Of a stretch of DNA of 64,000 bases, positions 16,603-25,780 are shown one piece after another; the stretch's first letter is position 1; the number at the start of each line of letters is the position of its first letter. The notes under the pieces were generated by a model. It worked only from the letters and a program-made list of their open reading frames with translations, had not been told where the DNA came from and made no database searches. Source of the DNA: an uncultured Comamonas sp. (lineage in GTDB: Bacteria > Pseudomonadota > Gammaproteobacteria > Burkholderiales > Burkholderiaceae_C). Location of the stretch: assembly GCA_947306475.1 (NCBI GenBank), contig CAMZGS010000001.1, forward strand, positions 310,001-374,000. Direction: 5' to 3'. Made by a program: the position numbers and the translations under genes.

Positions 16603-19600
16603 ATGTCGGTGAATCAAGACACTTCTACGCACACGGCCCGTATGGGTGCTCATGAGCAGGATCTGGGGCCTCTGGCCTGGGTACGCGAAGAGCTGCGCAA
16701 ATCATTAGAGGGCGCTGTGCGCACCATGCGCCGCTTCGTACTGGAGGCACAAGAGGCTCGCGAATCGGACTTGGCCGCCCTGGACAGTAGTCCGCTGCGC
16801 ATGGCCAAGCAGCAGCTGCACCAGTCGGCCGGTGCTCTGGACATGGTGGGGCAGCCGCAGGCGGCATTGCTGTTGCAAGCCATGGAAGCGGCGGTTCAGC
16901 ACTACGTGCAGACCCCCAACGACTGCACCGATGCCGCCGTGCAAACGCTGGAGAAAACCAGTTTTGCGCTGCTGGAGTATCTGGACGTGGTGCTGGCGGG
17001 CAAGCAGGTGCTGCCTGTGGCGCTGTTTCCGCAATACCGCGATGTCCAGGCCTTGTACGGGCAGGAGAGCAAGGTGCACCCGGCCGACCTGTGGCCTGTG
17101 GAGCGCAGCCTGCGTGAGCCGGTCATTGCCGCCAATGTGCCGGCCTTGCCGTACGGGCCGGAGGCGCGCGCCGTGCTGGATGCCGCGGTGCTGCAAATCG
17201 TCAAGGGCGCTGACCCTGGGGCCTGCGCCCGCCTGCGCAACCTGAGCCTGGCTTTGGCACAGCAACATGCACCTGGAGTGTTGCGTATCTTCTGGAAGGT
17301 GTCCGCTGGCTTTTTCGATGCCATGGCATATGGTCTGGTGGCGCCGGACGTCTATGCCAAGCGGGTTGCCTCGCGGGTGCTGATGATCTACGCCAACCTG
17401 GCCAAGGGGCAGGAGGTGGCGACCGATCGCCTGATGCAGGACATGCTGTTCTTCTGCTCCCAGGCCACCGCTGCCCCGGCAGGCAAGGCCCAGGTGCTTC
17501 AGGCCGTGCGGGAGAGCTTTGACCTGCAGCGCTACCCGCGCATCGATTACGAAAAACCCTATTTCGGCCGTTTCGACCCCGCGCATCTGGCTCTGGCGCG
17601 CAAGCGCATGGCTGCGGCTGCGGAGTTGTGGTCGGCTTTGGCAGGTGGCGACAAGCAGAAGATCAAGCAGGTTGTGGACCAGTTCTCGCTGGTGTCCGAA
17701 TCGCTGGTGCAGCTGCATCCTTCCAGCCAGCCCCTGGCCCTGGCCCTGACGCATGTCATGCGTCGCCTTGAGCAGACGGGCCAGCCGCCTTCCGCCGAGG
17801 TGGGCATGGAAGTGGCCACGGCGGTGTTGTACTTGCAGGCAGCCTTTGTGTCTCTGGACATCTCGGAAGCCGACATGGCCGCGCATACCCATACGTTGGC
17901 AGAGCGGCTGGTGCGTGTGCTCAGCGGCAAGGAACCTGCGCCGCTGGAGCCCTGGATGGAGCAGCTGTATCGCCGGGTGAGCGATCAGCAGACCATGGGC
18001 AGCGTGGTGGGCGAGTTGCGCCAGACCCTGAGCGAGGCAGAAAAGTACCTCGACCAGTATTTCCGCGCCCCCGACGATGTGCAGCCCCTGCAGCCCGTAG
18101 GTGGTTTGCTGGCGCAGATGCGCGGTGTGCTGTCGGTGCTGGGCCTGGATCCGGCATCGCAGGCCATGGGGCAGATGCGCCGTTACGTGGAGAGCCTGCA
18201 GGTGGGGGCCGTCCCCACCGAGGAGCGCCAGACGGTGTTCGACAAGCTGGGCAACAGTCTGGGGGTGCTGGGCTTTTTGATCGATATGCTCAGCTACCAG
18301 CCCAGCATGGCGCGCAAGCTCTACATCTACGACGATGTAGCCGGTGAGCTCAAGCTCATCATGGGCCGCAGCCGCCAGCGCCAGGAGGAAGCACCGGTGC
18401 CTGCAGCGGTGGAGGAGGCTCCTGCAACGGCAGCACCACCGGCAGCACAACCTGTCGCGCCGCAGGCCAAGGTGGAAGAGGCTGCGCCCAAGGCTGCAGA
18501 GCCCCAGCCTGCGCCGGGGTCGGACGCGGCGCTGCCGGTGCTCGACGCACCGCCCCAGACACCAGCCGCCGCCCCCAGCGCGCCAGTACAGGAGCACGTT
18601 GCCACAGCCGCTGTGCAGCCGGCAGCGCCTGCTGCACCGCCGTCCGCCCCTGCATCAACACCTGCTCCTGCATCAACACCTGCTCCTGCATCAACACCTG
18701 CTCCTGCCGCGGCGCTGCAGGCCGAAGAAGAGGATTCGGACGAAGAGCTGCTCGAAATCTTCCTGGAGGAGGCCACGGAGGTCATCGGCAATGGCGAGGC
18801 TGCCTTGCAGAACCTGGCGCACGATGCTGGCGACCTGGGCGAGCAGACCGTGCTGCGTCGTGCCTTCCACACCCTGAAGGGCAGCTCGCGCATGGTGGGG
18901 CTGGACGAATTTGGCGAAGCTGCGTGGGCAATGGAGCAAATGCTCAACGCCTGGCTGGCAGAGCAAAAGCCCATGCCCGATGCCATGCAGACCCTGGCCT
19001 CTCAGGCCATGCGGGGGTTTGCCCAATGGGTGCAGGCCATTCGCGACAAGGCCGCTGGTTCGTGGCAGGCCACACCCTTCCGGGCCAGCGCCGATGCCAT
19101 GCGCCTGCAAAACAAGCTGGTCGATCTGGACCTGGCCGCTGCCAGCGGTCAGGCGGTGGCGCAGCCCGTGGCCGAGCTCCAGCCAGAGCAACTGCAGGCG
19201 ATGGAGACGCTGGATCTGGCGGCTCCTGCACAGGAGCCTGCTGCGCCGTCGGCACCTGAGCCGCAGGTGGCGCCCGAAGTGCCCACAGAGGCGGCAGAGG
19301 CAGCAGCAGAGCCCGTGGCAGCAGCCGAGACGCTGTTCTCCGTTACACCAACACAGGCTGAAGCACTGGCCGAGACGCCAGCACCCGCGCAGCCCGAAAC
19401 GCCAGTGCTGGACGCGGGCCTGGACCTGTCCTTTGCGCCTGTGACGGAAGAAGCGGCGGCGCCTGCCGCCGAGCCGGAGACACCAGCCAGCACCGAAACG
19501 GATCTTGGCCTGAACTTCGAGCTGGACTTCTCCGGCTTCGAGGCGCCGGCGGCCGAAGCGCCTGCAGAAGAAGCCGCCCCAGCCGTCCAGGACGAAGTTG

Positions 19601-22600
19601 CAGCACCGCAGCTGTCTGAGTTTGGTCTGGATCTGCCCGAGCTGAGCCTGGATCTGGGCCCAGTGGCAGAGCAGGCGCCCGCGCAGGAGCAACCCGAACC
19701 GCAACCTGTGGTCGAGCCAGAGCCGGTCCTGGCACTGGATGCCGCAGAGACCAAGGTGGTGGGCGATTTGAGCATCCCGCTGCCGCTGTTCAACGTGTAC
19801 CTGGCCGAGGCCGAAGTCTGGTCGCAGAACCTGTGCGACAGCCTGCGCGCCTGGTGCGAGGATGTGTCGCAACCTCAGCCTGCGTCGGCCCACGCCTGGG
19901 CGCACTCGCTGGCCGGCAGTTCGGCCACGGTGGGCTTTACCGCACTGTCGTCGCTGGCCCGCTTGCTGGAAAACGCCTTGCTGCACCTGCAGCCGCTGCC
20001 GCAAGGGCAGCAGGAACATGCCCAGGTGCTCAGCGCTGCAGCCGACGAAATCCGCCGCATGCTGCACCAGTTTGCTGCTGGCTTTCTGGCACAGCCCCAG
20101 GCCGATCTGCTGCCGCGCCTGCAGGCGCTGCTGGACGTGCGTGTGCTTGAGGAAACCCCGGCGGCCGCGCAAGAGCCTGCACCCGCAGTGGAGCAGGACA
20201 CCATCCTGAATCTGGACGACTTCCTGGATGTTGCCGAGCCCGCCCAGGAAAGCGAGGCCGCGCCAGCGCCGGCCGACACTCCGGAACCGACTGCGTCCCT
20301 GGAGCCTGCGGAGCCGCTGGAGCCGACCTTGCAGATCGAGCTGCCCGAACTGGAGGCGGAGCTTGCCCCCATTCAGGAGCAGGAGGCTGCTTCCGAGCCA
20401 GAGCCTGTGGCCGAACCGGCGCAGCAGCCGCAAGCGCAGTCCGCTTCGGCTGCCGATCCCGAAGCCGCAACAGCCCCGGCCACGCGCCCCGAGCCCAGCC
20501 AGCAGGTGCTGCAGGCCCTGCAGGCACAGCAGGAGCTGGATGCCGCCATGGCGCGTGCCATGGCCATCGAGGACGATGAGGACGACGACATCGATGCACT
20601 GGACATGGTCGATCCCGACCTGTTCCCGATCTTCGAAGAGGAAGCGCTGGATCTGCTGCCCACCCTGAGCGCCTCGCTGCGTGAGTGGAGTGCACATCCG
20701 CAGCGTACCCAGGCGCGCGCAGTCCTGCTGCGTGCCCTGCACACCCTGAAGGGCAGTGCTCGCCTGGCTGGCGCCATGCGTCTGGGCGAAATGGCACACC
20801 GCCTGGAGTCGTTCCTGGAGCAGTTCGACATCGAAACGGTCACCTCCGATGACCTGGAGCCGGTGTTCGTCAAGCTCGACGCCATGGAGGCCGCCTTCCA
20901 CGTGCTGCGCGCCGTGCACACGCAGGAGCAGGTGGAGCAACTCGCATCCCCCGTGGTGCCGCTGGCCGATCCTGTTGCGTCTGCAGCGACACCGGAGGCT
21001 GCACCCGCCGCCGCGCCGGAGTCTGCTGCCACCACACCGGCTGCCGCCCCCGTTGCCGCACCCCTGACGCCGATGCCGCCCACCACGGTGGCGCCGCGCG
21101 CCGGCAGCCAGGCGCTGGTGCGCGTGCGTGCGCAGCTGCTGGACCGTCTGGTGAACGATGCGGGTGAGGTGATGATCACGCGCTCGCGCCTGGAAGCGCG
21201 CGTGGCGCAGCTGAAGAACTTCCTGAGCGAGCTGTCGAACAACCTGGAGCGTCTGCGCCACCAGCTGCGCGACATGGAAGTGCAGGCCGAATCGCAGATG
21301 CAGTCGCGCCAGCAGCAGGCCAAGGACAACAGCGCCGAGTTCGACCCGCTGGAGTTCGACCGCTTCACCCGGGTGCAGGAGCTCACCCGCATGCTGGCCG
21401 AATCGGTGGACGACGTGGCCACGGTGCAGCGCAACCTGCAGCGGCAGGTGACGGGCGCCGAAGACGAGCTGCATACCCAGGCCCGCCTGACGCGCGAGCT
21501 GCAGCGCGACCTGCTGCGCACGCGAATGGTGGAGTTCGATGCCGTCGCCGAGCGCCTGTACGCCGTGGTGCGTCAGACCGCCAAGGACGTGGGCAAGCAG
21601 GTCAAGCTGGAGGTGCTGGGCGGCACGATCGAAATGGACCGTGGCGTGCTGGAGCGCATGACCCCGGCGTTCGAGCACCTGCTGCGCAACTGCGTGGGCC
21701 ACGGCATCGAGCTGCCCGAGCAGCGCCAGGCTGCCGGCAAGGCAGCCGCAGGCCGCATCCGCATCCAGGTGCAGCAGTCGGGCAATGAAGTGTCGGTGCG
21801 CGTCGAGGACGATGGCGCCGGCCTGAACATCGAACGCATCCGCGCCAAGGCGCTGGAGCGTGGCCTGATCGACGCCGACACGGTGGTTGATGCCGCGCGC
21901 GCCGCGCAGCTCATCTTCATGCCGGGCTTCAGCACGGCAGAGCAGCTTTCGGGCATTTCGGGCCGGGGCGTGGGCATGGATGTGGTGCGCTCCGAAGTGC
22001 TGGCACTGGGTGGTCGTATCGAGACCACGACCGAACCCGGCAAGGGCTCCACGTTCGAGCTGGTGCTGCCCCTGACCACGGCTGTGACCCAGGTGGTGCT
22101 GCTGCGTGCAGGCGACTTCATTGTGGGCATCCCCGCCAGCCTGGTGGAGATCGTGCGCCGCGTGCCCCTGGCCGATCTGGAGCTGGCCTACCGCAGCGGT
22201 CAGCTGTTGCAGGCCGATGGCAGCCAGCTGCCCTTCTTCTGGGCCGGTGCGGTGTGGAGCCATTCGCCGCGCAGCACCGAAACCTCGGGGGGCAAGACCC
22301 GTCCCGTGGTGGTGGTCAACAGTGCCTCGCAGCGCCTGGCGCTGCACGTCGATGAAGTGCTGGGCAACCAGGAAGTGGTGGTCAAGAACCTGGGCCCGCA
22401 GCTGGCACGTCTGCCGGGTCTGGCCGGCATGTCGCTGCTGGCCTCCGGTGCCGTGGTGCTGATTTACAACCCGGTGGCGCTGGTGGCTGTGCACGGCGAC
22501 AAGATCCGCGCTCTGGGCCAGGGCCTGCCCGCCATCCTGGACGAGGCACAGGCCAGGCAGCTGCGCCAGAAGGAGGCCGAAGGCGCCAACGCCGCCGAAG

Positions 22601-23004
22601 CTGGCCGCCCGATCGTGCAGGCGCCGCTGGTCATGGTGGTGGACGATTCCATCACCGTGCGCCGTGTCACCCAGCGTCTGTTGCAGCGCGAAGGCTTCCG
22701 CGTCAGCACCGCAGCCGATGGTCTGCTGGCACTGGAAAAGCTGCAGGAAGAGCTGCCCGATGTGGTGCTCTCGGACATCGAGATGCCGCGCATGGACGGC
22801 TTCGACCTGCTGCGCAACATCCGCTCGTCCGACCGCCTGCGGGACCTGCCCATCATCATGATCACCTCGCGCATTGCCCAGAAGCACCGCGATCTGGCCA
22901 TGCAGCTGGGCGCCAACCACTACCTGGGCAAGCCCTATGGCGACGAGGAGCTGCTGCGCCTGATCCGCAGCTACACCGAAGCCAAGGCACCTGCTGCGGT
23001 CTAG
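16603..23004 (+). CDS. chpA: ChpA/PilL hybrid histidine kinase with multiple Hpt domains
   Basis: CheA-type kinase of the type IV pilus chemosensory pathway, 2133 residues. The N-terminal 600 residues are helical and FimL/Hpt-like without a clear phospho-His. Three recognisable Hpt domains follow at H756 (FHTLKGSSRMVG), H1101 (AHSLAGSSATVGF) and H1380 (LHTLKGSARLAG), separated by very Ala/Pro/Glu-rich linkers. Next come the CheA dimerisation helices (about 1503-1665), the ATPase (NCVGHGIELPEQR, VEDDGAGLN, GRGVGMDVVRS, GSTFELVLPL; about 1675-1825), CheW (VTQVVLLRAGDFIVGIPAS; from 1827) and a C-terminal receiver (MVVDDSITVRRV, VVLSDIEMPRMDGF, YLGKPYG; about 2007-2125). Pseudomonas ChpA is larger and carries more phosphotransfer sites. 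A hairpin terminator follows. Confidence 0.96.
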   Translation: MSVNQDTSTHTARMGAHEQDLGPLAWVREELRKSLEGAVRTMRRFVLEAQEARESDLAALDSSPLRMAKQQLHQSAGALDMVGQPQAALLLQAMEAAVQHYVQTPNDCTDAAVQTLEKTSFALLEYLDVVLAGKQVLPVALFPQYRDVQALYGQESKVHPADLWPVERSLREPVIAANVPALPYGPEARAVLDAAVLQIVKGADPGACARLRNLSLALAQQHAPGVLRIFWKVSAGFFDAMAYGLVAPDVYAKRVASRVLMIYANLAKGQEVATDRLMQDMLFFCSQATAAPAGKAQVLQAVRESFDLQRYPRIDYEKPYFGRFDPAHLALARKRMAAAAELWSALAGGDKQKIKQVVDQFSLVSESLVQLHPSSQPLALALTHVMRRLEQTGQPPSAEVGMEVATAVLYLQAAFVSLDISEADMAAHTHTLAERLVRVLSGKEPAPLEPWMEQLYRRVSDQQTMGSVVGELRQTLSEAEKYLDQYFRAPDDVQPLQPVGGLLAQMRGVLSVLGLDPASQAMGQMRRYVESLQVGAVPTEERQTVFDKLGNSLGVLGFLIDMLSYQPSMARKLYIYDDVAGELKLIMGRSRQRQEEAPVPAAVEEAPATAAPPAAQPVAPQAKVEEAAPKAAEPQPAPGSDAALPVLDAPPQTPAAAPSAPVQEHVATAAVQPAAPAAPPSAPASTPAPASTPAPASTPAPAAALQAEEEDSDEELLEIFLEEATEVIGNGEAALQNLAHDAGDLGEQTVLRRAFHTLKGSSRMVGLDEFGEAAWAMEQMLNAWLAEQKPMPDAMQTLASQAMRGFAQWVQAIRDKAAGSWQATPFRASADAMRLQNKLVDLDLAAASGQAVAQPVAELQPEQLQAMETLDLAAPAQEPAAPSAPEPQVAPEVPTEAAEAAAEPVAAAETLFSVTPTQAEALAETPAPAQPETPVLDAGLDLSFAPVTEEAAAPAAEPETPASTETDLGLNFELDFSGFEAPAAEAPAEEAAPAVQDEVAAPQLSEFGLDLPELSLDLGPVAEQAPAQEQPEPQPVVEPEPVLALDAAETKVVGDLSIPLPLFNVYLAEAEVWSQNLCDSLRAWCEDVSQPQPASAHAWAHSLAGSSATVGFTALSSLARLLENALLHLQPLPQGQQEHAQVLSAAADEIRRMLHQFAAGFLAQPQADLLPRLQALLDVRVLEETPAAAQEPAPAVEQDTILNLDDFLDVAEPAQESEAAPAPADTPEPTASLEPAEPLEPTLQIELPELEAELAPIQEQEAASEPEPVAEPAQQPQAQSASAADPEAATAPATRPEPSQQVLQALQAQQELDAAMARAMAIEDDEDDDIDALDMVDPDLFPIFEEEALDLLPTLSASLREWSAHPQRTQARAVLLRALHTLKGSARLAGAMRLGEMAHRLESFLEQFDIETVTSDDLEPVFVKLDAMEAAFHVLRAVHTQEQVEQLASPVVPLADPVASAATPEAAPAAAPESAATTPAAAPVAAPLTPMPPTTVAPRAGSQALVRVRAQLLDRLVNDAGEVMITRSRLEARVAQLKNFLSELSNNLERLRHQLRDMEVQAESQMQSRQQQAKDNSAEFDPLEFDRFTRVQELTRMLAESVDDVATVQRNLQRQVTGAEDELHTQARLTRELQRDLLRTRMVEFDAVAERLYAVVRQTAKDVGKQVKLEVLGGTIEMDRGVLERMTPAFEHLLRNCVGHGIELPEQRQAAGKAAAGRIRIQVQQSGNEVSVRVEDDGAGLNIERIRAKALERGLIDADTVVDAARAAQLIFMPGFSTAEQLSGISGRGVGMDVVRSEVLALGGRIETTTEPGKGSTFELVLPLTTAVTQVVLLRAGDFIVGIPASLVEIVRRVPLADLELAYRSGQLLQADGSQLPFFWAGAVWSHSPRSTETSGGKTRPVVVVNSASQRLALHVDEVLGNQEVVVKNLGPQLARLPGLAGMSLLASGAVVLIYNPVALVAVHGDKIRALGQGLPAILDEAQARQLRQKEAEGANAAEAGRPIVQAPLVMVVDDSITVRRVTQRLLQREGFRVSTAADGLLALEKLQEELPDVVLSDIEMPRMDGFDLLRNIRSSDRLRDLPIIMITSRIAQKHRDLAMQLGANHYLGKPYGDEELLRLIRSYTEAKAPAAV
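18648..18707 (+). repeat. 18-bp tandem repeat in chpA linker
   Basis: CCTGCATCAACACCTGCT is repeated about three times in tandem with no visible divergence and encodes ASTPAP units in the Ala/Pro linker just before the first clear Hpt domain. The near-identical copies suggest recent length change by slippage in multiples of six codons, which would keep the frame. Confidence 0.85.
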
Positions 23005-23020
23005 ACAAGCTGCAAAAACA

Positions 23021-23107
23021 AGAGCTGCCTGCGCTGATTGCTCAAAGGTTTCATGCCGATAAATGGCTGAAATCCTTGACAATCCAGCGCAGGCAGCTCT
23101 TTTTTTA
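23021..23107 (+). terminator. Palindromic repeat acting as chpA terminator
   Basis: Arms AGAGCTGCCTGCGCT (23021-23035) and AGCGCAGGCAGCTCT (23086-23100) are perfectly complementary over 15 bp; the pairing continues over GATTG/CAATC with one bulged base. A T7 run follows the right arm. The arms match the window's interspersed repeat family, so this is a repeat copy placed as an operon terminator. Confidence 0.85.
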
Positions 23108-23178
23108 AGCAAAGCAGCGCATGGGGCTGCTTGCCCCGGCCATGGGATGGGTGGGCGGGGCGCATAAAATCCCCCTCC

Positions 23179-23772
23179 ATGTCTGAAGCTGCCATCAACC
23201 TCTCGCACCATTTTCTGATTGCCATGCCGCAATTGGAGGATGAGTTCTTTGCCCGCAGCGTGGTGTACGTGTGTGAACACAACGCACGTGGCTCCCTGGG
23301 GCTGGTGATCAACAAGCCCGGCAGCCTCACCCTCAAGGGCTTGCTGGAGAAAATCGATTTACCTCTGGGGCGCACGGATCTGGCCGAGCAGCCCGTGTTT
23401 CGCGGCGGGCCGGTGCAGGTCGATCGCGGCTTTGTGCTGCACGACCCGGTGGTGCTGGATGCGCCCCATACCGAAGAATCCGCCTATGCCTCCACCCTCA
23501 GTGTGCCGGGCGGGCTGGAGATGACCACCTCCAAGGACGTGCTCGAAGCCGTGGCCCACGGCGCCGGCCCCAGGCGCCTGCTGGTCAGCCTGGGCTATGC
23601 CTCCTGGGGCGCTGGCCAGCTGGAGTCGGAGCTGCGCGAGAACGCCTGGCTCACCGTCGATGCCGACACCCGCATCGTCTTTGACGTTCCCCCCGAAGAG
23701 CGCTACGCCGCTGCGTTGCAGCTGCTGGGCCTGCAGCCCTGGATGCTGCATACCGAGGCTGGCAACGCATGA
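23179..23772 (+). CDS. yqgE: YqgE/AlgH family protein
   Basis: UPF0301 family protein of unknown biochemical function, 197 residues. Family hallmarks are LSHHFLIAMPQLEDEFFARSVVYVCEHN, GSLGLVINKP, VFRGGPVQVDRGFVLH, MTTSKDVLEAVA and LVSLGYASWGAGQLESELRENAWL. The start ATG 23179 replaces the track's 23131, which runs into the intergenic region; a TAAAAT hexamer lies just upstream at about 23165. The stop overlaps the ruvX ATG, and gene order yqgE-ruvX-pyrR-pyrB-pyrC' is the standard one in beta- and gammaproteobacteria. Confidence 0.95.
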   Translation: MSEAAINLSHHFLIAMPQLEDEFFARSVVYVCEHNARGSLGLVINKPGSLTLKGLLEKIDLPLGRTDLAEQPVFRGGPVQVDRGFVLHDPVVLDAPHTEESAYASTLSVPGGLEMTTSKDVLEAVAHGAGPRRLLVSLGYASWGAGQLESELRENAWLTVDADTRIVFDVPPEERYAAALQLLGLQPWMLHTEAGNA

Positions 23773-24194
23773 GCGGCTCAGGCACTGCCGCACCGCAGGT
23801 GCCGGCACACCAGCAGCAGTTTCTGGCGCTGGACTTTGGCGCCAAGCGCACCGGTGTGGCCAGTGGCAACCGCCTGCTGGGCACCGCCACCCCCCTGACC
23901 ACCATTCGTGCCGAGGGCGCTGCTGCGCGCCTGGATGCCGTGCAGCGCCTGGTGGCCGAGTGGCAGCCCGATGCCCTGGTCATTGGCGTGCCCTACCACC
24001 CCGATGGCGCCCCCCACGAGAACACCGTGCGCGCGCTGAAGTTTGGTCGCCAGCTGCGCGCGCGTTTTGCATTGCCGGTGTACGAAGTCGATGAACGCTA
24101 CACCACCACCGAAGCCCTGTCCCAGGGTGCCAAGGATGCCGACGCCGCCGCCGCCTGCATCATCCTGGAGCAATTTTTAAGGAGTCTTGCATGA
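23769..24194 (+). CDS. ruvX: Holliday junction resolvase-like YqgF / pre-16S rRNA nuclease
   Basis: RNase H-fold protein of 141 residues. It has LALDFGAKRTGVASGNRLLG (first catalytic Asp), ALVIGVPYHPDGAPHENTVRALKFG, VYEVDERYTTTEA (second acidic) and the final DADAAAACIILEQFL helix (third acidic). The family is required for processing the 5' end of 16S rRNA in E. coli and has been linked to resolvase activity. The start ATG overlaps the yqgE stop (ATGA), and the stop overlaps the pyrR ATG (24191), so translation through the cluster is coupled. Confidence 0.94.
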   Translation: MSGSGTAAPQVPAHQQQFLALDFGAKRTGVASGNRLLGTATPLTTIRAEGAAARLDAVQRLVAEWQPDALVIGVPYHPDGAPHENTVRALKFGRQLRARFALPVYEVDERYTTTEALSQGAKDADAAAACIILEQFLRSLA

Positions 24195-24721
24195 GTGCCC
24201 CCCCCGAAGCCAATGCCGCCGCAGGCACCAGTCTGGTGCTGGATGCCGAAGCCCTGTACCGCGAACTGTTGCGCGGTGTGCGCAGCCTCATGGGGCCCGA
24301 GACCCGGCTGGCGGGCATCACCTCCGGTGGTGCCTGGCTGGTGGAGCGCCTGCACCAGGACCTGGGCCTGAGCGAGCCGGTCAGCGTGCTGTCCTCGGCC
24401 CTGCACCGCGACGACTTTGCCCAGCGCGGCATGGCCAGCAGCGCACAGACGCAGTTGCACTTCGATGTCAACGGCGCCGACGTGCTGGTGCTGGACGACG
24501 TGCTGTACACCGGCCGCACCGTGCGCGCCGTGATCAATGAGCTGTACGACTATGGCCGCCCTGGCCGCGTGCGTCTGGCCGTGCTGGTCGATCGCGGCGG
24601 GCGCCAGCTGCCCTACGCGGCCGATTTTGCTGCCGCCCGCGTGGCCCTGCCCGCCAGCCAGGTGCTGGCCCTGGCGCGAGCGGAAGATGGCGGTTTTCAC
24701 TTTGCAATCAAAGAAGCGTAA
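24191..24721 (+). CDS. pyrR: PyrR-like phosphoribosyltransferase/pyr regulator
   Basis: Type I phosphoribosyltransferase fold, 176 residues. The PRPP-binding motif is [18 protein letters not shown], with [25 protein letters not shown] (loop) and [22 protein letters not shown] good AAGGAG (24179-24184) precedes ATG 24191. In Gram-positives PyrR attenuates pyr mRNA and has uracil phosphoribosyltransferase activity. In proteobacteria with this gene order its role is less clear, and I saw no attenuator hairpin between genes here. It sits directly before pyrB. Confidence 0.9.
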   Translation: MSAPPEANAAAGTSLVLDAEALYRELLRGVRSLMGPETRLAGITSGGAWLVERLHQDLGLSEPVSVLSSALHRDDFAQRGMASSAQTQLHFDVNGADVLVLDDVLYTGRTVRAVINELYDYGRPGRVRLAVLVDRGGRQLPYAADFAAARVALPASQVLALARAEDGGFHFAIKEA

Positions 24722-24735
24722 GAAGAGGCCTTACC

Positions 24736-25698
24736 GTGCTGGATAAGCGCAACCCCCAACTGAACAAAAACGGCGAGCTGATTCACCTGCTCTCCACCGA
24801 AGGACTGTCGCGCGACATCCTGACCCACATCCTGGATACCGCCAGCAACTTCGTCAGTGTCAACGACCGCGAGGTCAAGAAGCTGCCCCTGCTGCGTGGC
24901 AAGAGCGTGTTCAACCTGTTCTTCGAGAACAGCACGCGCACGCGCACCACGTTCGACATTGCCGCCAAGCGCCTGTCGGCCGACGTGTTCACGCTCGATA
25001 TTGGCCGCAGCTCCACCGCCAAGGGCGAGACGCTGCTGGACACCATCGACAACCTCTCGGCCATGGCCGCCGACATCTTCGTCGTGCGCCACAGCGAATC
25101 GGGCGCGCCTTACCTGATTGCCAAGCATGTCGCCCCGCATGTGCACGTGGTCAATGCCGGTGATGGCCGCCATGCCCACCCCACGCAGGGCCTGCTGGAC
25201 GCCTACACCATCCGCCACTACAAGAAAGACTTCACGCAGCTGCGCGTAGCCATCGTGGGCGACGTGCTGCACTCGCGCGTGGCGCGCTCGGACATCCACG
25301 CGCTGCTGGCGCTGGGCTGCCCCGAAGTGCGCGTAGTCGGCCCGCGCACCCTGGTACCGTCGGACCTGGCGCACATGGGCGTGCGCGTCTTCCACAACCT
25401 GGAAGAGGGCATCAAGGACTGCGACGTGGTCATCATGCTGCGCCTGCAGAACGAGCGCATGAGCGGCGCGCTGCTGCCCTCCAGCCAGGAATATTTCAAG
25501 AAATTCGGCCTGACCGAAGCGCGCCTGCGGCTGGCCAAGCCCGATGCCATCGTCATGCACCCCGGCCCGATCAACCGGGGCGTGGAGATCGAATCGGCCG
25601 TGGCCGATGGGCCGCAGTCGGTCATTCTTTCGCAGGTCACTTTCGGCATTGCCGTGCGCATGGCGGTGATGTCCATCGTGGCGGGGAATGAGGCCTGA
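24736..25698 (+). CDS. pyrB: Aspartate carbamoyltransferase catalytic subunit
   Basis: Second step of pyrimidine synthesis, 320 residues. The carbamoyl-phosphate motif is [19 protein letters not shown], followed by [25 protein letters not shown] (catalytic His region), [25 protein letters not shown] and [12 protein letters not shown]. The start is GTG 24736 (LDKRNPQ); an AAGAAGAGG purine run precedes it. The next gene encodes a dead dihydroorotase homologue, which in Pseudomonas-type enzymes forms a dodecamer with PyrB, so this is expected to be the class A (PyrB-PyrC') ATCase. No pyrI-like regulatory subunit is present. Confidence 0.97.
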   Translation: MLDKRNPQLNKNGELIHLLSTEGLSRDILTHILDTASNFVSVNDREVKKLPLLRGKSVFNLFFENSTRTRTTFDIAAKRLSADVFTLDIGRSSTAKGETLLDTIDNLSAMAADIFVVRHSESGAPYLIAKHVAPHVHVVNAGDGRHAHPTQGLLDAYTIRHYKKDFTQLRVAIVGDVLHSRVARSDIHALLALGCPEVRVVGPRTLVPSDLAHMGVRVFHNLEEGIKDCDVVIMLRLQNERMSGALLPSSQEYFKKFGLTEARLRLAKPDAIVMHPGPINRGVEIESAVADGPQSVILSQVTFGIAVRMAVMSIVAGNEA

Positions 25699-25705
25699 GG
25701 TCCAG

Positions 25706-25768
25706 AACCATAATTTTTGATAGCTACAGGCGCTTTCTGGATAAGGGTTTGCGCCCTGTTTGACCCAT
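25706..25768. repeat. Half-copy of interspersed repeat between pyrB and pyrC'
   Basis: AATTTTTGATAGCTACAGGCGCTTTCTGGATAAGGGTTTG is similar to the left arm plus core of the repeat family (compare GTTTTTGATAGCTGCTGGCGCTT at 63146). The right arm is not recognisable. It lies within an operon, which shows these elements are not only terminators. Confidence 0.65.
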
Positions 25769-25780
25769 AAGTTGGTTACC

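Noticed and set aside
18691-23280. 1529-residue ORF on the minus strand opposite chpA
   Set aside because: It is a shadow of the GC-rich chpA coding strand; the translation is low-complexity His/Gln/Arg/Gly-rich with no domain, while the opposite frame is a complete ChpA.
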